Of a stretch of 32,352 bases of DNA, positions 1 through 9,107 are shown in pieces (within the stretch, counting starts at the first letter, position 1; every line of letters begins with the position of its first letter). The notes beneath the pieces were generated by a model. The model worked only from the letters and a program-made list of their open reading frames with translations. It ran no database searches and had not been told where the DNA came from. The translations under genes were made by a program, and so were the position numbers. Source of the stretch: Candidatus Aminicenantota bacterium (GTDB lineage: Bacteria; Acidobacteriota; Aminicenantia; UBA2199); assembly GCA_029938635.1 (NCBI GenBank), contig JAOZUQ010000007.1, positions 1 through 32,352 on the forward strand, read 5' to 3'.

Positions 1-932
1 AATATTTTATTTATCAAAGAATTAGTCCCCTTTTTTGATGCAGCTCTCCATTTTTCAATACTATCTTTAGGAACCGGGTTGATTTTTAATCCATTTTTTT
101 TCATAGTTTCAATTGCTTTAAATTCCAAAGTTTTTGTTTTTTCATAAAGATCCACTGCGATCGTATTTGCAGAACTTATTAACTTATCCTTGAATTTAAC
201 CGGTATCTTTTTCCATATTTTATTCGACAATACAATTCCTCCATACAAAGGGGCAATTCTCATTTCAAACATATTTGGAGCTAAGGGAAAATATTGTCCT
301 GAAGCTGCTACCAGAGGTGGAAGAAAAAAAGCATTCACCATTCCACTTTGAAGCCCCATCATAAGATCATTCATGTTGTTAGGTATCACATGATATCCGG
401 ATTTTTTCCAAACTTGTTCAAATTCAGGTTCCCCGGTTACAAAAGACAATTTATGCTTTTTCAGATCTTTTGGATATCCGATTTTATTTTTTGAGAAAAA
501 ATTTAACCACCCAGCCATCGACAAAATTATCACTTTATAGCCCTTTTCCTTAATCCCAGCAGCAAACAATGGATTCATTTTTTCTGTCACATAGAGGAAT
601 TCTTTTTCAGAATTAAATATAAAAGGAGTACTAAGTACATAAAAATCGGAATATATTTTAGAAATCCCAGCATTTGCTAATACAGCACCTCCTAAAATTC
701 CAATTTCCATTTTTCTGATCATATCCTCTTCTGACCCTGCTATTCCCCCCGGATAGATCTTCACATTAATCATTCCATTAGAGATAGATTTCCATTCCCT
801 TCCTAATTCTCTCAATGCTTTATCCCATGGAGATTTTGCCGGTGCAATACTTCCGATCTTTATTGTCAGAGGAAAAAGCGATTCTGTGAGGACGATAACT
901 ACTACTAGAATAAAAAATATTCCTTTTTTCAT
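1..932 (-). CDS. TRAP transporter substrate-binding protein, DctP family (3' end cut by window edge)
   Basis: The frame is open from an ATG at 930-932 to the left edge, giving 310 codons without a stop. The protein starts with a Lys-Lys signal peptide (hydrophobic to about residue 20). DctP features follow: KIGSIAPAKSPW near the N terminus, a YPGG segment, and a long C-terminal region with regularly spaced Lys and Trp. DctP proteins bind organic acids or similar solutes in the periplasm and pass them to a DctQM membrane pair. No permease genes are in the window; they may lie past the left edge. No good ribosome-binding site precedes the ATG. The ligand cannot be predicted. The full family length is about 330 residues, so only the last 15-30 residues are probably missing. 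Confidence 0.85.
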   Translation of the reverse strand, partial: MKKGIFFILVVVIVLTESLFPLTIKIGSIAPAKSPWDKALRELGREWKSISNGMINVKIYPGGIAGSEEDMIRKMEIGILGGAVLANAGISKIYSDFYVLSTPFIFNSEKEFLYVTEKMNPLFAAGIKEKGYKVIILSMAGWLNFFSKNKIGYPKDLKKHKLSFVTGEPEFEQVWKKSGYHVIPNNMNDLMMGLQSGMVNAFFLPPLVAASGQYFPLAPNMFEMRIAPLYGGIVLSNKIWKKIPVKFKDKLISSANTIAVDLYEKTKTLEFKAIETMKKNGLKINPVPKDSIEKWRAASKKGTNSLINKI

Positions 933-987
933 TTTATTATGAGTAAATAGTTGAACCAAATCTTATATCAGAAGCGAGGCTTGCCCC

Positions 988-1014
988 AAAAAAAGGAGTA
1001 GTAATATTCTCCTT
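988..1014 (-). terminator. Possible intrinsic terminator after the RND pump gene
   Basis: Read on the minus strand, AAGGAG and CTCCTT form a 6-bp stem around a 10-nt loop, followed directly by five T. It lies about 80 bases after the stop codon of the RND gene and before the TRAP gene, where an operon end is expected. The stem is short, so confidence is moderate. Confidence 0.4.
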
Positions 1015-1091
1015 GTTTAGTTGAAGTTTAAGTTTCTTATTAATTATATTCTTGTTTTTATAAAAAATGTACATAGTGATATATATTACTT

Positions 1092-4000
1092 TTACTTAAC
1101 CTTAATTTTTGCAAAATATGTATATAGTATAGGAATAACAAATAAAGTTAAAAATGTTGATGCAAGAAGTCCTCCAACAACTGCAATGGCCATAGGAGAT
1201 CTCATCTCAGACCCTTCTGATACCGATATGGCCATAGGTAACATACCAAGAATAGTTGAGAAAGCTGTAATTAAAATTGGTCGGAATCTTACTACAGCAC
1301 CTTTAACAACTGCATCAAATTTATTCAGGCCACCGGCAATTAATTGATTTATATAATCAACCATAACAATTCCGTTATTTACAACAATACCTGCAAGCAT
1401 AATAAAGCCCATTATTGAGGCAAGGGATATGTTTTTTCCTGATAATACTAGCAACAGTACAACGCCGATAAAAGCCAGAGGAATTGTAAACATAACTATA
1501 AAAGGATATAACAAATTTTCAAACTGTGATGCCATAATAGCATATACAAGAATAATTGCTAATAATAGGGCAAGAAACATAGTATTGAATGATTCAGTCA
1601 TATCTTTATACTGCCCGCCCATTTCAGCAAAATACCCATCAGGAAGATTATCTGTGATGTGTTTTGATTTCTGAGTTATTTCCTCAACGATATCTCCTAA
1701 ATTCCTATCAATATAATTTGCATTCACACTTACTTTTCTAACCTGATTCTCCCTTTCTATTTTTACAGCTCCAAAAGAATCTTTAAACTCAACTATTTGA
1801 GATAAATATATTTTTTGTCCCCTTGGGGTCATTATTGGTAATTTTTTTATAGATTGAATTGTATCTCTGTCTTTTTTATTTAACCGAACCCTGATATCGC
1901 GTTCTTCTCCATTCAACATCATTCTTGTTGCCACAGAGCCAACTGTATATAATTCAATTTGACTTGATATATCATAAGATGTTAAGCCTAATTTAGAAGC
2001 TTCTTCTTTTTTAATTACCATATTTAATTCTGGTTTACTCTTTTCGAGAGTTATTTTTACATCCCTTATTCCCTTAATTCCGGAGATCTCGTCTTTAACT
2101 TTATTTGTAATCTCTTCAAGAATCTTCATCTCCTTTCCAAAAAAACTAAATGAAATAGGACTGGAACCACCACCAGTAAAACTTGCACCTATATCAATGA
2201 ATTCAAGTTTACCTTTTTTAAGATCAGGAAAATACTGACGCCATTGTTCAAGAATCATTTTGTCTGAGATATTTCTTTTACTACTTGTCTTTAAATAAGC
2301 CCAGAGCATTGCTTCATTCGAACCTGAAGGACTAATTCCGGATTCTGATCCGCCTTGTTGTTGACTATTCTTCCCAACACTAACTATTGAGCATAGAGCA
2401 TTCTTGTCTTTCATTGCCTGATCTTCTATATACTTTATCATTCTACTTGTTTCCTTTATTGTTGTTCCAACAGGCATTTTCAGTTTTAGCAGGATTAAAG
2501 ATTTATCACTTTCCGGCATAAACTCTGTTCCCATATATAAGGCTCCAATAATAGAAAAAATAAATAGAACTAATGTAAGAATTAATACAACAGCTCTTTT
2601 TTTCAGAACTTTGTTTAATAATCTCCCATAAAAATATCTGATTCCTTGAAACTTTTCTTTTCCTAATTTTACCCCCTTTTTTTCATTTGTCCCCTTTTTT
2701 TTAAAAAACCAAGAGGCTAGCATTGGTATAATTGTTAATGCAACAAAAAGTGATGCTAAAAGTGAAAAAGAAACCGATGCTGCTATTCCTCTGGATAAAG
2801 TCCCGGCAATTCCCTCACCAAATAACATTGGGAAAAAAACAGCAATAGTAGTCATGGTTGATGCGGTTATCGCCATACCAACTTCAGTTGTCCCGATATT
2901 TGCCGATTCAACAGGTGATTTCCCCTCCTCCAAATGCCTGAAAATATTTTCTATTACAACAACCGCATTATCAACAAGCATTCCTACACCCAAGGCAAGC
3001 CCTCCAAGTGTGATTAAGTTCAGAGTATAATCTGCTAAGAATAAAGCAATAAATGTTGTAATAACCGAAAGTGGAATTGCAATTGCAATTGCAATGGTAG
3101 GTCGGTAATTTCTTAAAAATACAAAAATTAATATCATAGCAAGAAGGCCACCAAGAATAATATTACTTGCACTTTTAGATGACATAATTTCAATAATTCT
3201 TGAAGAATCCATACCGATATATAAATTTACTTTTTTATTTAATGTTGGTAAGATTTTTTCCAAAGTCTCTTTCACATCTCTTGCAACTAAAACCGTATTA
3301 GCCCCTGAACTTTTGGTAACTATTAACATTACCCCCTTATGGGCATTTATCCTTATCATACTTCTTAGTTCTTTAGAAGTTTCTTTTACAGTGCCGATAT
3401 CTCTAAGAAATATTGGATTTCCTTTTTTTCCGGCTCCAATAACCAAATCTTTAATCTCTGAAACTTTTTTAAACTCACCAATTGTTCTGATTAAGAACTC
3501 TTTATGACCCTCAGTAATATATCCGGATGGTAAATTTATATTTGAAGCTCTAATCACCATCTTCACTTGACTAATTGATAAACCTCTTGATTCGAGTTTA
3601 CTTTTATCAATATTAACCAGAACTTCAGACTCTTCCGGCGACATGACCAATACTGATGCAACTCCACTTAACCTTTCTAATCTGGATGCAACTTCATTAT
3701 CTAAAAATTCTCTTAACTCTCTCAAATTACCTGATTCCCATGTTGCCCCATAAATTAAGATCGGGAAATCTGCAAAGTTAAATTTTACAACCATAGGGGT
3801 CATGGCTCCATCAGGCAGATAGCGGTTGAAAAGACTGATTTTTTCTCTAACATCCTGAGCTGCAAAGTCAAGGTTTGTTCCTGAATCAAACTCAATCATT
3901 ACAATAGATGATCCCTCCTGAGAAACAGACTTGACCTCTTTCACATTTGAAACAGTTGACACCCACTGTTCTATTGGTCTTGTAATATTTTTTTCAATAT

Positions 4001-4172
4001 CCTCAGATGAAACACCCTGATAACTGGTGACAACTGAGATATTGGGTAATTCCATATCTGGCAGCAGATCTAGTCCTAACCTGGTATAGGACACAAGTCC
4101 TAATATGACAATTACTACAACTACCATTGAGACGGTAACGCGCCTCCTTATTGAAAATTCAACAATCTTCAC
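1092..4172 (-). CDS. RND efflux pump inner-membrane subunit (AcrB/HAE1 family)
   Basis: This 1026-residue protein has full RND length. It has an N-terminal cytoplasmic MKIVEFSIRRR and a first transmembrane helix, a large periplasmic pore domain, helices 2-6, a second periplasmic domain, and helices 8-12. The TM4 motif GMLVDNAVVVIEN lies near residue 400 and the TM10 motif GIVVNNGIVMVDY near the C-terminal end. Such pumps use the proton gradient to export hydrophobic or amphiphilic compounds through an adaptor and a TolC channel. By eye, the second Asp of the AcrB TM4 pair and the TM10 Lys are both Asn, as in SwrC-type relatives. The start is GTG, overlapping the adaptor stop (GTGA), which suggests translational coupling. 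It is the last gene of a TetR-TolC-adaptor-pump operon. The substrate is unknown. Confidence 0.93.
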   Translation of the reverse strand: MKIVEFSIRRRVTVSMVVVVIVILGLVSYTRLGLDLLPDMELPNISVVTSYQGVSSEDIEKNITRPIEQWVSTVSNVKEVKSVSQEGSSIVMIEFDSGTNLDFAAQDVREKISLFNRYLPDGAMTPMVVKFNFADFPILIYGATWESGNLRELREFLDNEVASRLERLSGVASVLVMSPEESEVLVNIDKSKLESRGLSISQVKMVIRASNINLPSGYITEGHKEFLIRTIGEFKKVSEIKDLVIGAGKKGNPIFLRDIGTVKETSKELRSMIRINAHKGVMLIVTKSSGANTVLVARDVKETLEKILPTLNKKVNLYIGMDSSRIIEIMSSKSASNIILGGLLAMILIFVFLRNYRPTIAIAIAIPLSVITTFIALFLADYTLNLITLGGLALGVGMLVDNAVVVIENIFRHLEEGKSPVESANIGTTEVGMAITASTMTTIAVFFPMLFGEGIAGTLSRGIAASVSFSLLASLFVALTIIPMLASWFFKKKGTNEKKGVKLGKEKFQGIRYFYGRLLNKVLKKRAVVLILTLVLFIFSIIGALYMGTEFMPESDKSLILLKLKMPVGTTIKETSRMIKYIEDQAMKDKNALCSIVSVGKNSQQQGGSESGISPSGSNEAMLWAYLKTSSKRNISDKMILEQWRQYFPDLKKGKLEFIDIGASFTGGGSSPISFSFFGKEMKILEEITNKVKDEISGIKGIRDVKITLEKSKPELNMVIKKEEASKLGLTSYDISSQIELYTVGSVATRMMLNGEERDIRVRLNKKDRDTIQSIKKLPIMTPRGQKIYLSQIVEFKDSFGAVKIERENQVRKVSVNANYIDRNLGDIVEEITQKSKHITDNLPDGYFAEMGGQYKDMTESFNTMFLALLLAIILVYAIMASQFENLLYPFIVMFTIPLAFIGVVLLLVLSGKNISLASIMGFIMLAGIVVNNGIVMVDYINQLIAGGLNKFDAVVKGAVVRFRPILITAFSTILGMLPMAISVSEGSEMRSPMAIAVVGGLLASTFLTLFVIPILYTYFAKIKVK

Positions 4173-5260
4173 TTTTTAGCTCCCTTATAACTTATCTCTG
4201 AATTTTCCTTTAAATCATAATTTCCATCAATTACAACTATTTGTCCCTCTGAAAGTCCCTCTGTAATTTCAAAATTATATTTATTTGTTAATCCGGTTTT
4301 AATAATTTTGATTTTTGCCCGGCCATTATTATATAAAACAACGGAAAAGATTTTATCATTTTTAATTAAAGCAGCTAAAGGAAGATATAATACATTTTCT
4401 TTTCTAGTGATTTCTATGTTTACATCAGCTAATATTCCAGCTTTTATCTTCATATCAGGATTATCAACAACTATATCTACCTTAAATGTTTTTGAACTAT
4501 ACTCTGCTGCAAGATTTTTCAAATAGACTTTTCCATTATATGTCTGATTTTTATCTGAATTTAATTGTATTTTACAATCCTGGCCAATCTCAATTTTATC
4601 AATTTCATCTGAGGGGATATCTAAAATAATTTTAACCTTATCTATATTCATTAAGGTTAATACACCTGTAGATCTTCCCATATTCGGGTTTATTATATCC
4701 CCCTCCTCCATGTTTTTTGATGTAATTATGCCATTAAAAGGGGCACTCATATAAGTTTTTTTTAATGTATGATTAATAACATCAACATTTGCTCTTGCAT
4801 TCTTTTTCTGTGTTAAAGCTGATTCTAGACCAAGTTTTGTTTTTTCAAAACGGATCTTTGAAACAGCCTGCTGAGTATAGAGTTCTTTTAACCTTGAAAA
4901 ATTAAGTAATGCATCTTTATATAAGGCATTTGAAACCTCCATGGCTGCATTTGCCTGCTTTAATCGTAGTTTAAGTGTTGTTGTGTCAAGCTCAGCTAAT
5001 AAATCTCCTTTTTTTACGATATCTCCCGGTTTTTTGTAAATTTTTAAAATTCTTCCTACGGTATCGGGTAATATATTTGCCTTTTTCCATGGATATACCG
5101 AACCTATATAATTAAGTGTCTTTGAAAGAGTGCCTCTTTCTACCTTTTTAACCTTAACTGTGATTGCTCTTTTTTTTATGTTTTTGTTTGAAGTTTCATC
5201 TTTAGTACAACCTGCAAACATAAATAATAAAGCTAATAATAATATAAAATAATTTCTCAT
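4169..5260 (-). CDS. Periplasmic adaptor lipoprotein of an RND pump (HlyD/AcrA family)
   Basis: The protein has 363 residues. A signal peptide ends in a lipobox, FAGC, so Cys18 is probably lipidated. A barrel-sandwich (lipoyl-like) half follows around residues 55-95 (KPGDIVKKGDLLAELD), then an alpha-helical hairpin rich in Lys and Leu, the second half of the lipoyl-like domain (SAPFNGIITSKNMEEGD), a beta-barrel and a membrane-proximal domain. It bridges the inner-membrane RND pump and the TolC channel. Its ATG overlaps the TolC stop codon (ATGA), and its own stop overlaps the pump start, so the three genes are likely translated together. Confidence 0.92.
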   Translation of the reverse strand: MRNYFILLLALLFMFAGCTKDETSNKNIKKRAITVKVKKVERGTLSKTLNYIGSVYPWKKANILPDTVGRILKIYKKPGDIVKKGDLLAELDTTTLKLRLKQANAAMEVSNALYKDALLNFSRLKELYTQQAVSKIRFEKTKLGLESALTQKKNARANVDVINHTLKKTYMSAPFNGIITSKNMEEGDIINPNMGRSTGVLTLMNIDKVKIILDIPSDEIDKIEIGQDCKIQLNSDKNQTYNGKVYLKNLAAEYSSKTFKVDIVVDNPDMKIKAGILADVNIEITRKENVLYLPLAALIKNDKIFSVVLYNNGRAKIKIIKTGLTNKYNFEITEGLSEGQIVVIDGNYDLKENSEISYKGAKK

Positions 5261-6582
5261 AATTTTCCCCCATTAATTTTTAATCCTGATATTTTCTCTA
5301 ATTCTGCAATGGCAATATTATAATTATAAACAGCCTGAAAATAAGTTGCCTTTGATCCTGTTAATGCCATATATGACGAGTTTAACTCAAGAAGTGAGAT
5401 TAATCCCTCTTCATAATTTAAATCAGCAATTCGAACACCTTCTTCAGCTGTTTTTTTATTTTTTAAGGCATTCTGAATATTCTCATATTCCTTCTCAATA
5501 GTTAAACAATAGTCAACAACCTGAATTTTAGTTAAATCATCGATCTGTTTTTTTTTAATTTTTAATACTTTTTTTAGAACTTTTAATTCACCTATTTGGC
5601 CCTCTCTTTTCAAACCTGAAAATATTGGGAAATTTATCCCCAGATTAATTGTATAATAATTTGTCCAGTTTCCCTTATTTAAATTAAACAGGTCTGAACG
5701 GTAGCTATACCTTGCTAAAAGTGATATATTCGGAATATATTGAGCATATGCAATTTTTAACAGATTCTTTATTTTTTTTTGCTCTATATTGATTTGGTTG
5801 ATCTCAGACCTGTTAATTAATGACTTCCGGATAAACCTTGAATGTTCTAAGTAGTATTTATTATAATTTAACTTTCCCTCAATAACAATATCCTTGTTTT
5901 CAGCAATACCCAGCATAATTTTAAACCTGAGAACCAGTAAGTTTATTATCTTTTTCACATTTAATAATTTGGGTAGCTGCGAAGTTACATTTAATTCAGC
6001 TCTTAACAAATCATACTTTGATACCATTCCAAGTTTATATCTTTTTTTTATGTTATTAAAATTGTTTTCTGCTAATAATAATCCTTCTTTTTGCACTTTT
6101 AATAATTCTTCCATTACAAGTATGTTAAAAAACACCTTTTTTATATTTAAAACTAAAAGATTCCTTGAGTCTCTTTGCTTTTCCTTTACTAATTTCAGGT
6201 CCAGTTTTGCATTTTTAAATGAATTTAAAATCTTACCTCCGGTAAATATAGGCTGGACGATCTGTAGAGCAAACTCATAGTTTTTTGTAAAATCAAGTGA
6301 AATCTTTGTGCTGTCCCCTCCGGCAAACATTGCAGGCATTTCAATTTCCATTAACTTCTCATCCAGGTTTTTAGAACCATCAAGTGTTATACTGGGTAAA
6401 AACCCCATGCTTTGTTTTAACTTATACTTATACTGGTTAACATATTCCTTATTTAATAGAATTGTATCGTTATTTTTAAGAGCCAGTTCTATTGCATTTT
6501 CAATTGTAATTTTTTGTATTTCTGATGAAAATATAAAAGTAGTGATTAAAACCAGAAATACAGTAATGAATACTTTTCTCAC
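5257..6582 (-). CDS. TolC-family outer-membrane efflux protein
   Basis: The protein has 441 residues, a signal peptide ending near residue 20, and two repeats of long amphipathic helices with short beta segments, the layout of the OEP family. Typical pieces are IENAIELALKNN near the mature N terminus, QIVQPIFTGGK, and a second repeat containing INLGINFPIFSGL. It forms the outer-membrane exit duct for the pump encoded downstream. The start is GTG, chosen because a strong AGGAGG lies five bases upstream and the next residues form the signal peptide. The 143 bases before it, up to the TetR gene, are very AT-rich and show no clear promoter, so it is probably read through from the TetR promoter. 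Confidence 0.92.
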   Translation of the reverse strand: MRKVFITVFLVLITTFIFSSEIQKITIENAIELALKNNDTILLNKEYVNQYKYKLKQSMGFLPSITLDGSKNLDEKLMEIEMPAMFAGGDSTKISLDFTKNYEFALQIVQPIFTGGKILNSFKNAKLDLKLVKEKQRDSRNLLVLNIKKVFFNILVMEELLKVQKEGLLLAENNFNNIKKRYKLGMVSKYDLLRAELNVTSQLPKLLNVKKIINLLVLRFKIMLGIAENKDIVIEGKLNYNKYYLEHSRFIRKSLINRSEINQINIEQKKIKNLLKIAYAQYIPNISLLARYSYRSDLFNLNKGNWTNYYTINLGINFPIFSGLKREGQIGELKVLKKVLKIKKKQIDDLTKIQVVDYCLTIEKEYENIQNALKNKKTAEEGVRIADLNYEEGLISLLELNSSYMALTGSKATYFQAVYNYNIAIAELEKISGLKINGGKL

Positions 6583-6725
6583 TTTTTCCTCCTTTTTTGC
6601 AAGTCCATGCTTAATAAATTTTATAATTTCTTTTTTATTTCCTTTTATCTATTTTCAATAGAGGAATTTTTTAAAATATAATTTTTACTTTTCTAATATA
6701 AAATCCCCTTTAGATTCTTTCATTT

Positions 6726-7316
6726 TTACACATTTAAAATTCCATTGAATAGTATATCTAGCATTGCATCAGAATCTTTATTATCCATTTCACGATTCAG
6801 ATATATCAATAGAGATGATTCCATTCCCTTCATACTGGCAATAATAGCGACGGCAACAAATTCAGGATCAACAATTTTAAAAATATTTTCATCTATTCCT
6901 TTTATCAAAATAGAAAAGAGTATCCTTTTTTCAGCTTCATTAAAAAAATCCCGTTCTTTTTCAACAAGAGGCAGTATCTCCTCAGCTGCTTTTCTGGTGA
7001 TTTTTTCTAAATTAACAAGGTTATTTAAGTGATCCATTCTTGTTTTAAAATAAGTTTTTAACTTATCTTGAGGAGAATCATGCTTTCTGATCTCTTCTTC
7101 AATTTTATTTATTAAAATTTCCCCTTCATATCTAATAACTGCATTAACAAGCTCTGCTTTACTATCAAAATAGTGATATATTGAAGTTTTTACATGACCA
7201 AGAGATTTTGAAATATCTTCAAGAGATGTTTTTCTTATTCCATATTGACCAAATAGTATTTTTGCTGCATTCAGTATCTTAATTTTCCTGCTTTCCTTAT
7301 CAATTGAATCCTGCAT
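6726..7316 (-). CDS. TetR/AcrR-family repressor of the RND efflux operon
   Basis: The protein has 196 residues. An N-terminal TetR helix-turn-helix spans roughly residues 10-56, with the typical TSLEDISKSLGHVKTSIYHYF and then a DSKAEL segment. The remaining helices form a ligand-binding and dimer domain that cannot be assigned. AGGAG precedes the ATG. The gene is first in a minus-strand unit followed by TolC, adaptor and pump, so it is most likely their ligand-responsive repressor. Its promoter overlaps an imperfect inverted repeat at 7342-7362, consistent with autoregulation. The inducer is unknown. Confidence 0.88.
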   Translation of the reverse strand: MQDSIDKESRKIKILNAAKILFGQYGIRKTSLEDISKSLGHVKTSIYHYFDSKAELVNAVIRYEGEILINKIEEEIRKHDSPQDKLKTYFKTRMDHLNNLVNLEKITRKAAEEILPLVEKERDFFNEAEKRILFSILIKGIDENIFKIVDPEFVAVAIIASMKGMESSLLIYLNREMDNKDSDAMLDILFNGILNV

Positions 7317-7341
7317 TTAGTACTTCTCCTGTAATTTGAAT

Positions 7342-7362
7342 ATTTAAACTTTTCGTTCAAAT
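7342..7362. promoter_or_regulatory. Candidate TetR operator (imperfect inverted repeat)
   Basis: ATTTAAAC and GTTCAAAT are inverted repeats (7 of 8 positions match) separated by 5 bases. The site covers the expected transcription start of the tetR promoter at 7365-7393. It is the likely binding site of the TetR protein encoded just downstream. Confidence 0.45.
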
Positions 7363-7364
7363 GT

Positions 7365-7393
7365 AGAGTATCATTAAAAAATAATACTGTCAA
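7365..7393 (-). promoter_or_regulatory. Sigma70-type promoter of the TetR-efflux operon
   Basis: On the minus strand, TTGACA is followed after 17 bases by TACTCT, with a TG one base upstream of the -10 (extended -10). The predicted start falls inside the inverted repeat at 7342-7362. Confidence 0.55.
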
Positions 7394-7402
7394 GGGAATT
7401 AT

Positions 7403-7447
7403 TGGTCTTCTCCCTGAATCTTGGTCAAAAATTCTGGGTGAAGACCA
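7403..7447. repeat. 45-base inverted repeat (strong hairpin) between patatin and TetR genes
   Basis: The arms TGGTCTTC and GAAGACCA pair perfectly. Inner CCC/GGG and GAAT/ATTC pairs extend the stem to 15 of 17 positions around an 11-nt loop. It lies 36 bases past the patatin stop and about 10 bases before the -35 of the efflux operon. No T-run follows on either strand, so it is not a standard intrinsic terminator. It could still end or stabilise the lipid-operon transcript, or bind a regulator. Confidence 0.6.
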
Positions 7448-7482
7448 TAGGAAAAATCACTCATACTATGCTTCCAATATAT

Positions 7483-8448
7483 TTAATGTACATTATTGTT
7501 CGTAATACCCTGATTATGGAAATCAATATTTTTGTAATTAAATGATAGGTTCCTGATATCTTCTAGAGTAGTATGATCAACAGCTTCAGTTCCTAACTCA
7601 ATACATCTCTTTGAAAACCAAAAGTCATACCATCTAATATTTTCGACTCTTGGTTTGATGATAGCCACATTGGAATCATTATGAATATATACAAATTTAT
7701 CTTTATTGTTTTTAACAACCCTAAGAGCATGCCCAATGTTTTTAAATCCTTCAGGAAGTATACTATGAACTTTATCTGAAATTCTCCCAAAAGAAACAAC
7801 ATCGCTTAAATAAGGTATCTGATAAATATTTTGTAGTAAATTCTTGGAAAACTCTATCAGTGTTATAAAGTGATTGTTTTTTTTATCAGTTGAGGAACTG
7901 ACATCAACAGCAATTACAAGATCAGCCCCCAGATCAAATGCTGTTTGTATGGGAAGAGGATTAACAAGAACACCGTCAACCAGCCTTCTATTATCTATTT
8001 CCACCGGTGAGAAAACACCCGGGAATGCTGAACTTGCTAAAATTGCATTTGATACCGGTCCTTTATTTATAAGTATTTCATCTCCTGTTTCAATATCAGT
8101 AGCGACAATAGTTAAAGGAATTTCTAAATCAGCAAAGTATTTCTGTTGTGTAATGATTGAAAAAAATCTCTCTACTTTCTTTTTAGAAAATATCCCTCTG
8201 GGAAGTATAATATTTACCATCTTTAATATTTTTATCCATCCGGTCTTATGTGCGATTTTTTCTAACTCGTAAATACTATATCCTGCCGCATATCCGGCTC
8301 CAACTAAAGCTCCAAAACTTGTTCCTACAATAAAATCTATTTTTATGCCTGCTTCATATATAGCTTTAAGTGCTCCTAAATGAGCATATCCACGAACTCC
8401 TCCACCCCCAAGAACAAGTCCGATCTTAAAGCCTTTACTATTTTGCAT
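7483..8448 (-). CDS. Patatin-like phospholipase/lipid hydrolase (RssA/YchK type)
   Basis: The patatin fold is clear. The oxyanion loop GGGGVRGYAHLGAL is at residues 14-27, the nucleophile motif GTSFG has Ser44, and the catalytic Asp158 is in VDGVLVNPLP. The family hydrolyses acyl esters of lipids with a Ser-Asp dyad. There is no signal peptide, so it is probably cytoplasmic or on the inner face of the membrane. I chose the ATG at 8446-8448 because AAGGAG lies nine bases upstream. The frame also extends to an ATG at 8455-8457 and to a TTG at 8466 that overlaps the acyltransferase stop. It is the last gene of the lipid operon, next to an acyltransferase, which suggests acyl-chain remodelling or turnover of the product. 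The substrate is unknown. Confidence 0.9.
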   Translation of the reverse strand: MQNSKGFKIGLVLGGGGVRGYAHLGALKAIYEAGIKIDFIVGTSFGALVGAGYAAGYSIYELEKIAHKTGWIKILKMVNIILPRGIFSKKKVERFFSIITQQKYFADLEIPLTIVATDIETGDEILINKGPVSNAILASSAFPGVFSPVEIDNRRLVDGVLVNPLPIQTAFDLGADLVIAVDVSSSTDKKNNHFITLIEFSKNLLQNIYQIPYLSDVVSFGRISDKVHSILPEGFKNIGHALRVVKNNKDKFVYIHNDSNVAIIKPRVENIRWYDFWFSKRCIELGTEAVDHTTLEDIRNLSFNYKNIDFHNQGITNNNVH

Positions 8449-8462
8449 TTTTTTCATCTCCT

Positions 8463-9050
8463 TCAATATATTTTTTTCATATAAGATTTAGCTATGTCTT
8501 CTAGAATTTTTTTATTTAGTCTATTTATTTCTGAGCAATAAATCGGCTTCCCTATTTGCACTTCGAGTTTCTTTAATCTGGGGAATTTTGCTCCAAGTGG
8601 TAACGCTTTGTTTGCCCCTTTGATTTTCATGGGAATAATTGGAACTACTGTCTTTACTGCAAGATATGCAGCTCCGGATTTTGTTGAAAAATCATCTTTT
8701 CCGTTAGTGATTTTCCCGGAAGGGAAAATCCCCAAAACTCCTCCTGTTTGCAAAACTTTTATAGCCTTTCTTATAAGTTTAATACTACTGCCGTTGTTTT
8801 GATTAGGAATAGCCCCAAGTCCTTTTAGAACACTACCTACGAAAGGTTTTCTGAAAAGATAAGCGGCAGATATAAATGTTATTTTCGGGTTAACAATTGC
8901 TGTAAGAATAAATCCATCTAAAAAGCTTGAATGGTTTGCAACAACGATAAAAGGGCCGGTCTCTGGTATATTTGAACTCTCAGATACTTTCAATCTGAAA
9001 ATCAATTTAAAAACAATCAAACTCAAATTTTTTACTACAAAATATAACAA
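8463..9050 (-). CDS. PlsC-family acyltransferase (1-acyl-glycerol-3-phosphate acyltransferase-like)
   Basis: This is a 195-residue PlsC domain with an N-terminal hydrophobic segment. Motif I is NHSSFLD (His40 and Asp45, the H-X4-D catalytic pair). Motif III is FPSG at 109-112 where most relatives have FPEG, and the usual Thr-Arg after it is Lys-Ile. A late VPIIPMKIKG segment matches motif IV. The family moves an acyl group from acyl-ACP or acyl-CoA to a hydroxyl or amine of a lipid at the inner membrane. The changed motif III suggests an acceptor other than lysophosphatidate. The start appears to be TTG, preceded by GGGAG at good spacing. It sits between the amino-lipid synthase and the patatin gene, so it may add the second acyl chain to that product. 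Confidence 0.85.
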   Translation of the reverse strand: MLYFVVKNLSLIVFKLIFRLKVSESSNIPETGPFIVVANHSSFLDGFILTAIVNPKITFISAAYLFRKPFVGSVLKGLGAIPNQNNGSSIKLIRKAIKVLQTGGVLGIFPSGKITNGKDDFSTKSGAAYLAVKTVVPIIPMKIKGANKALPLGAKFPRLKKLEVQIGKPIYCSEINRLNKKILEDIAKSYMKKIY

Positions 9051-9107
9051 AATATTTCTCCCTGATCGCTGAGGACCAATTTCAAAATAAAAATGTTTTT
9101 TAGATAA

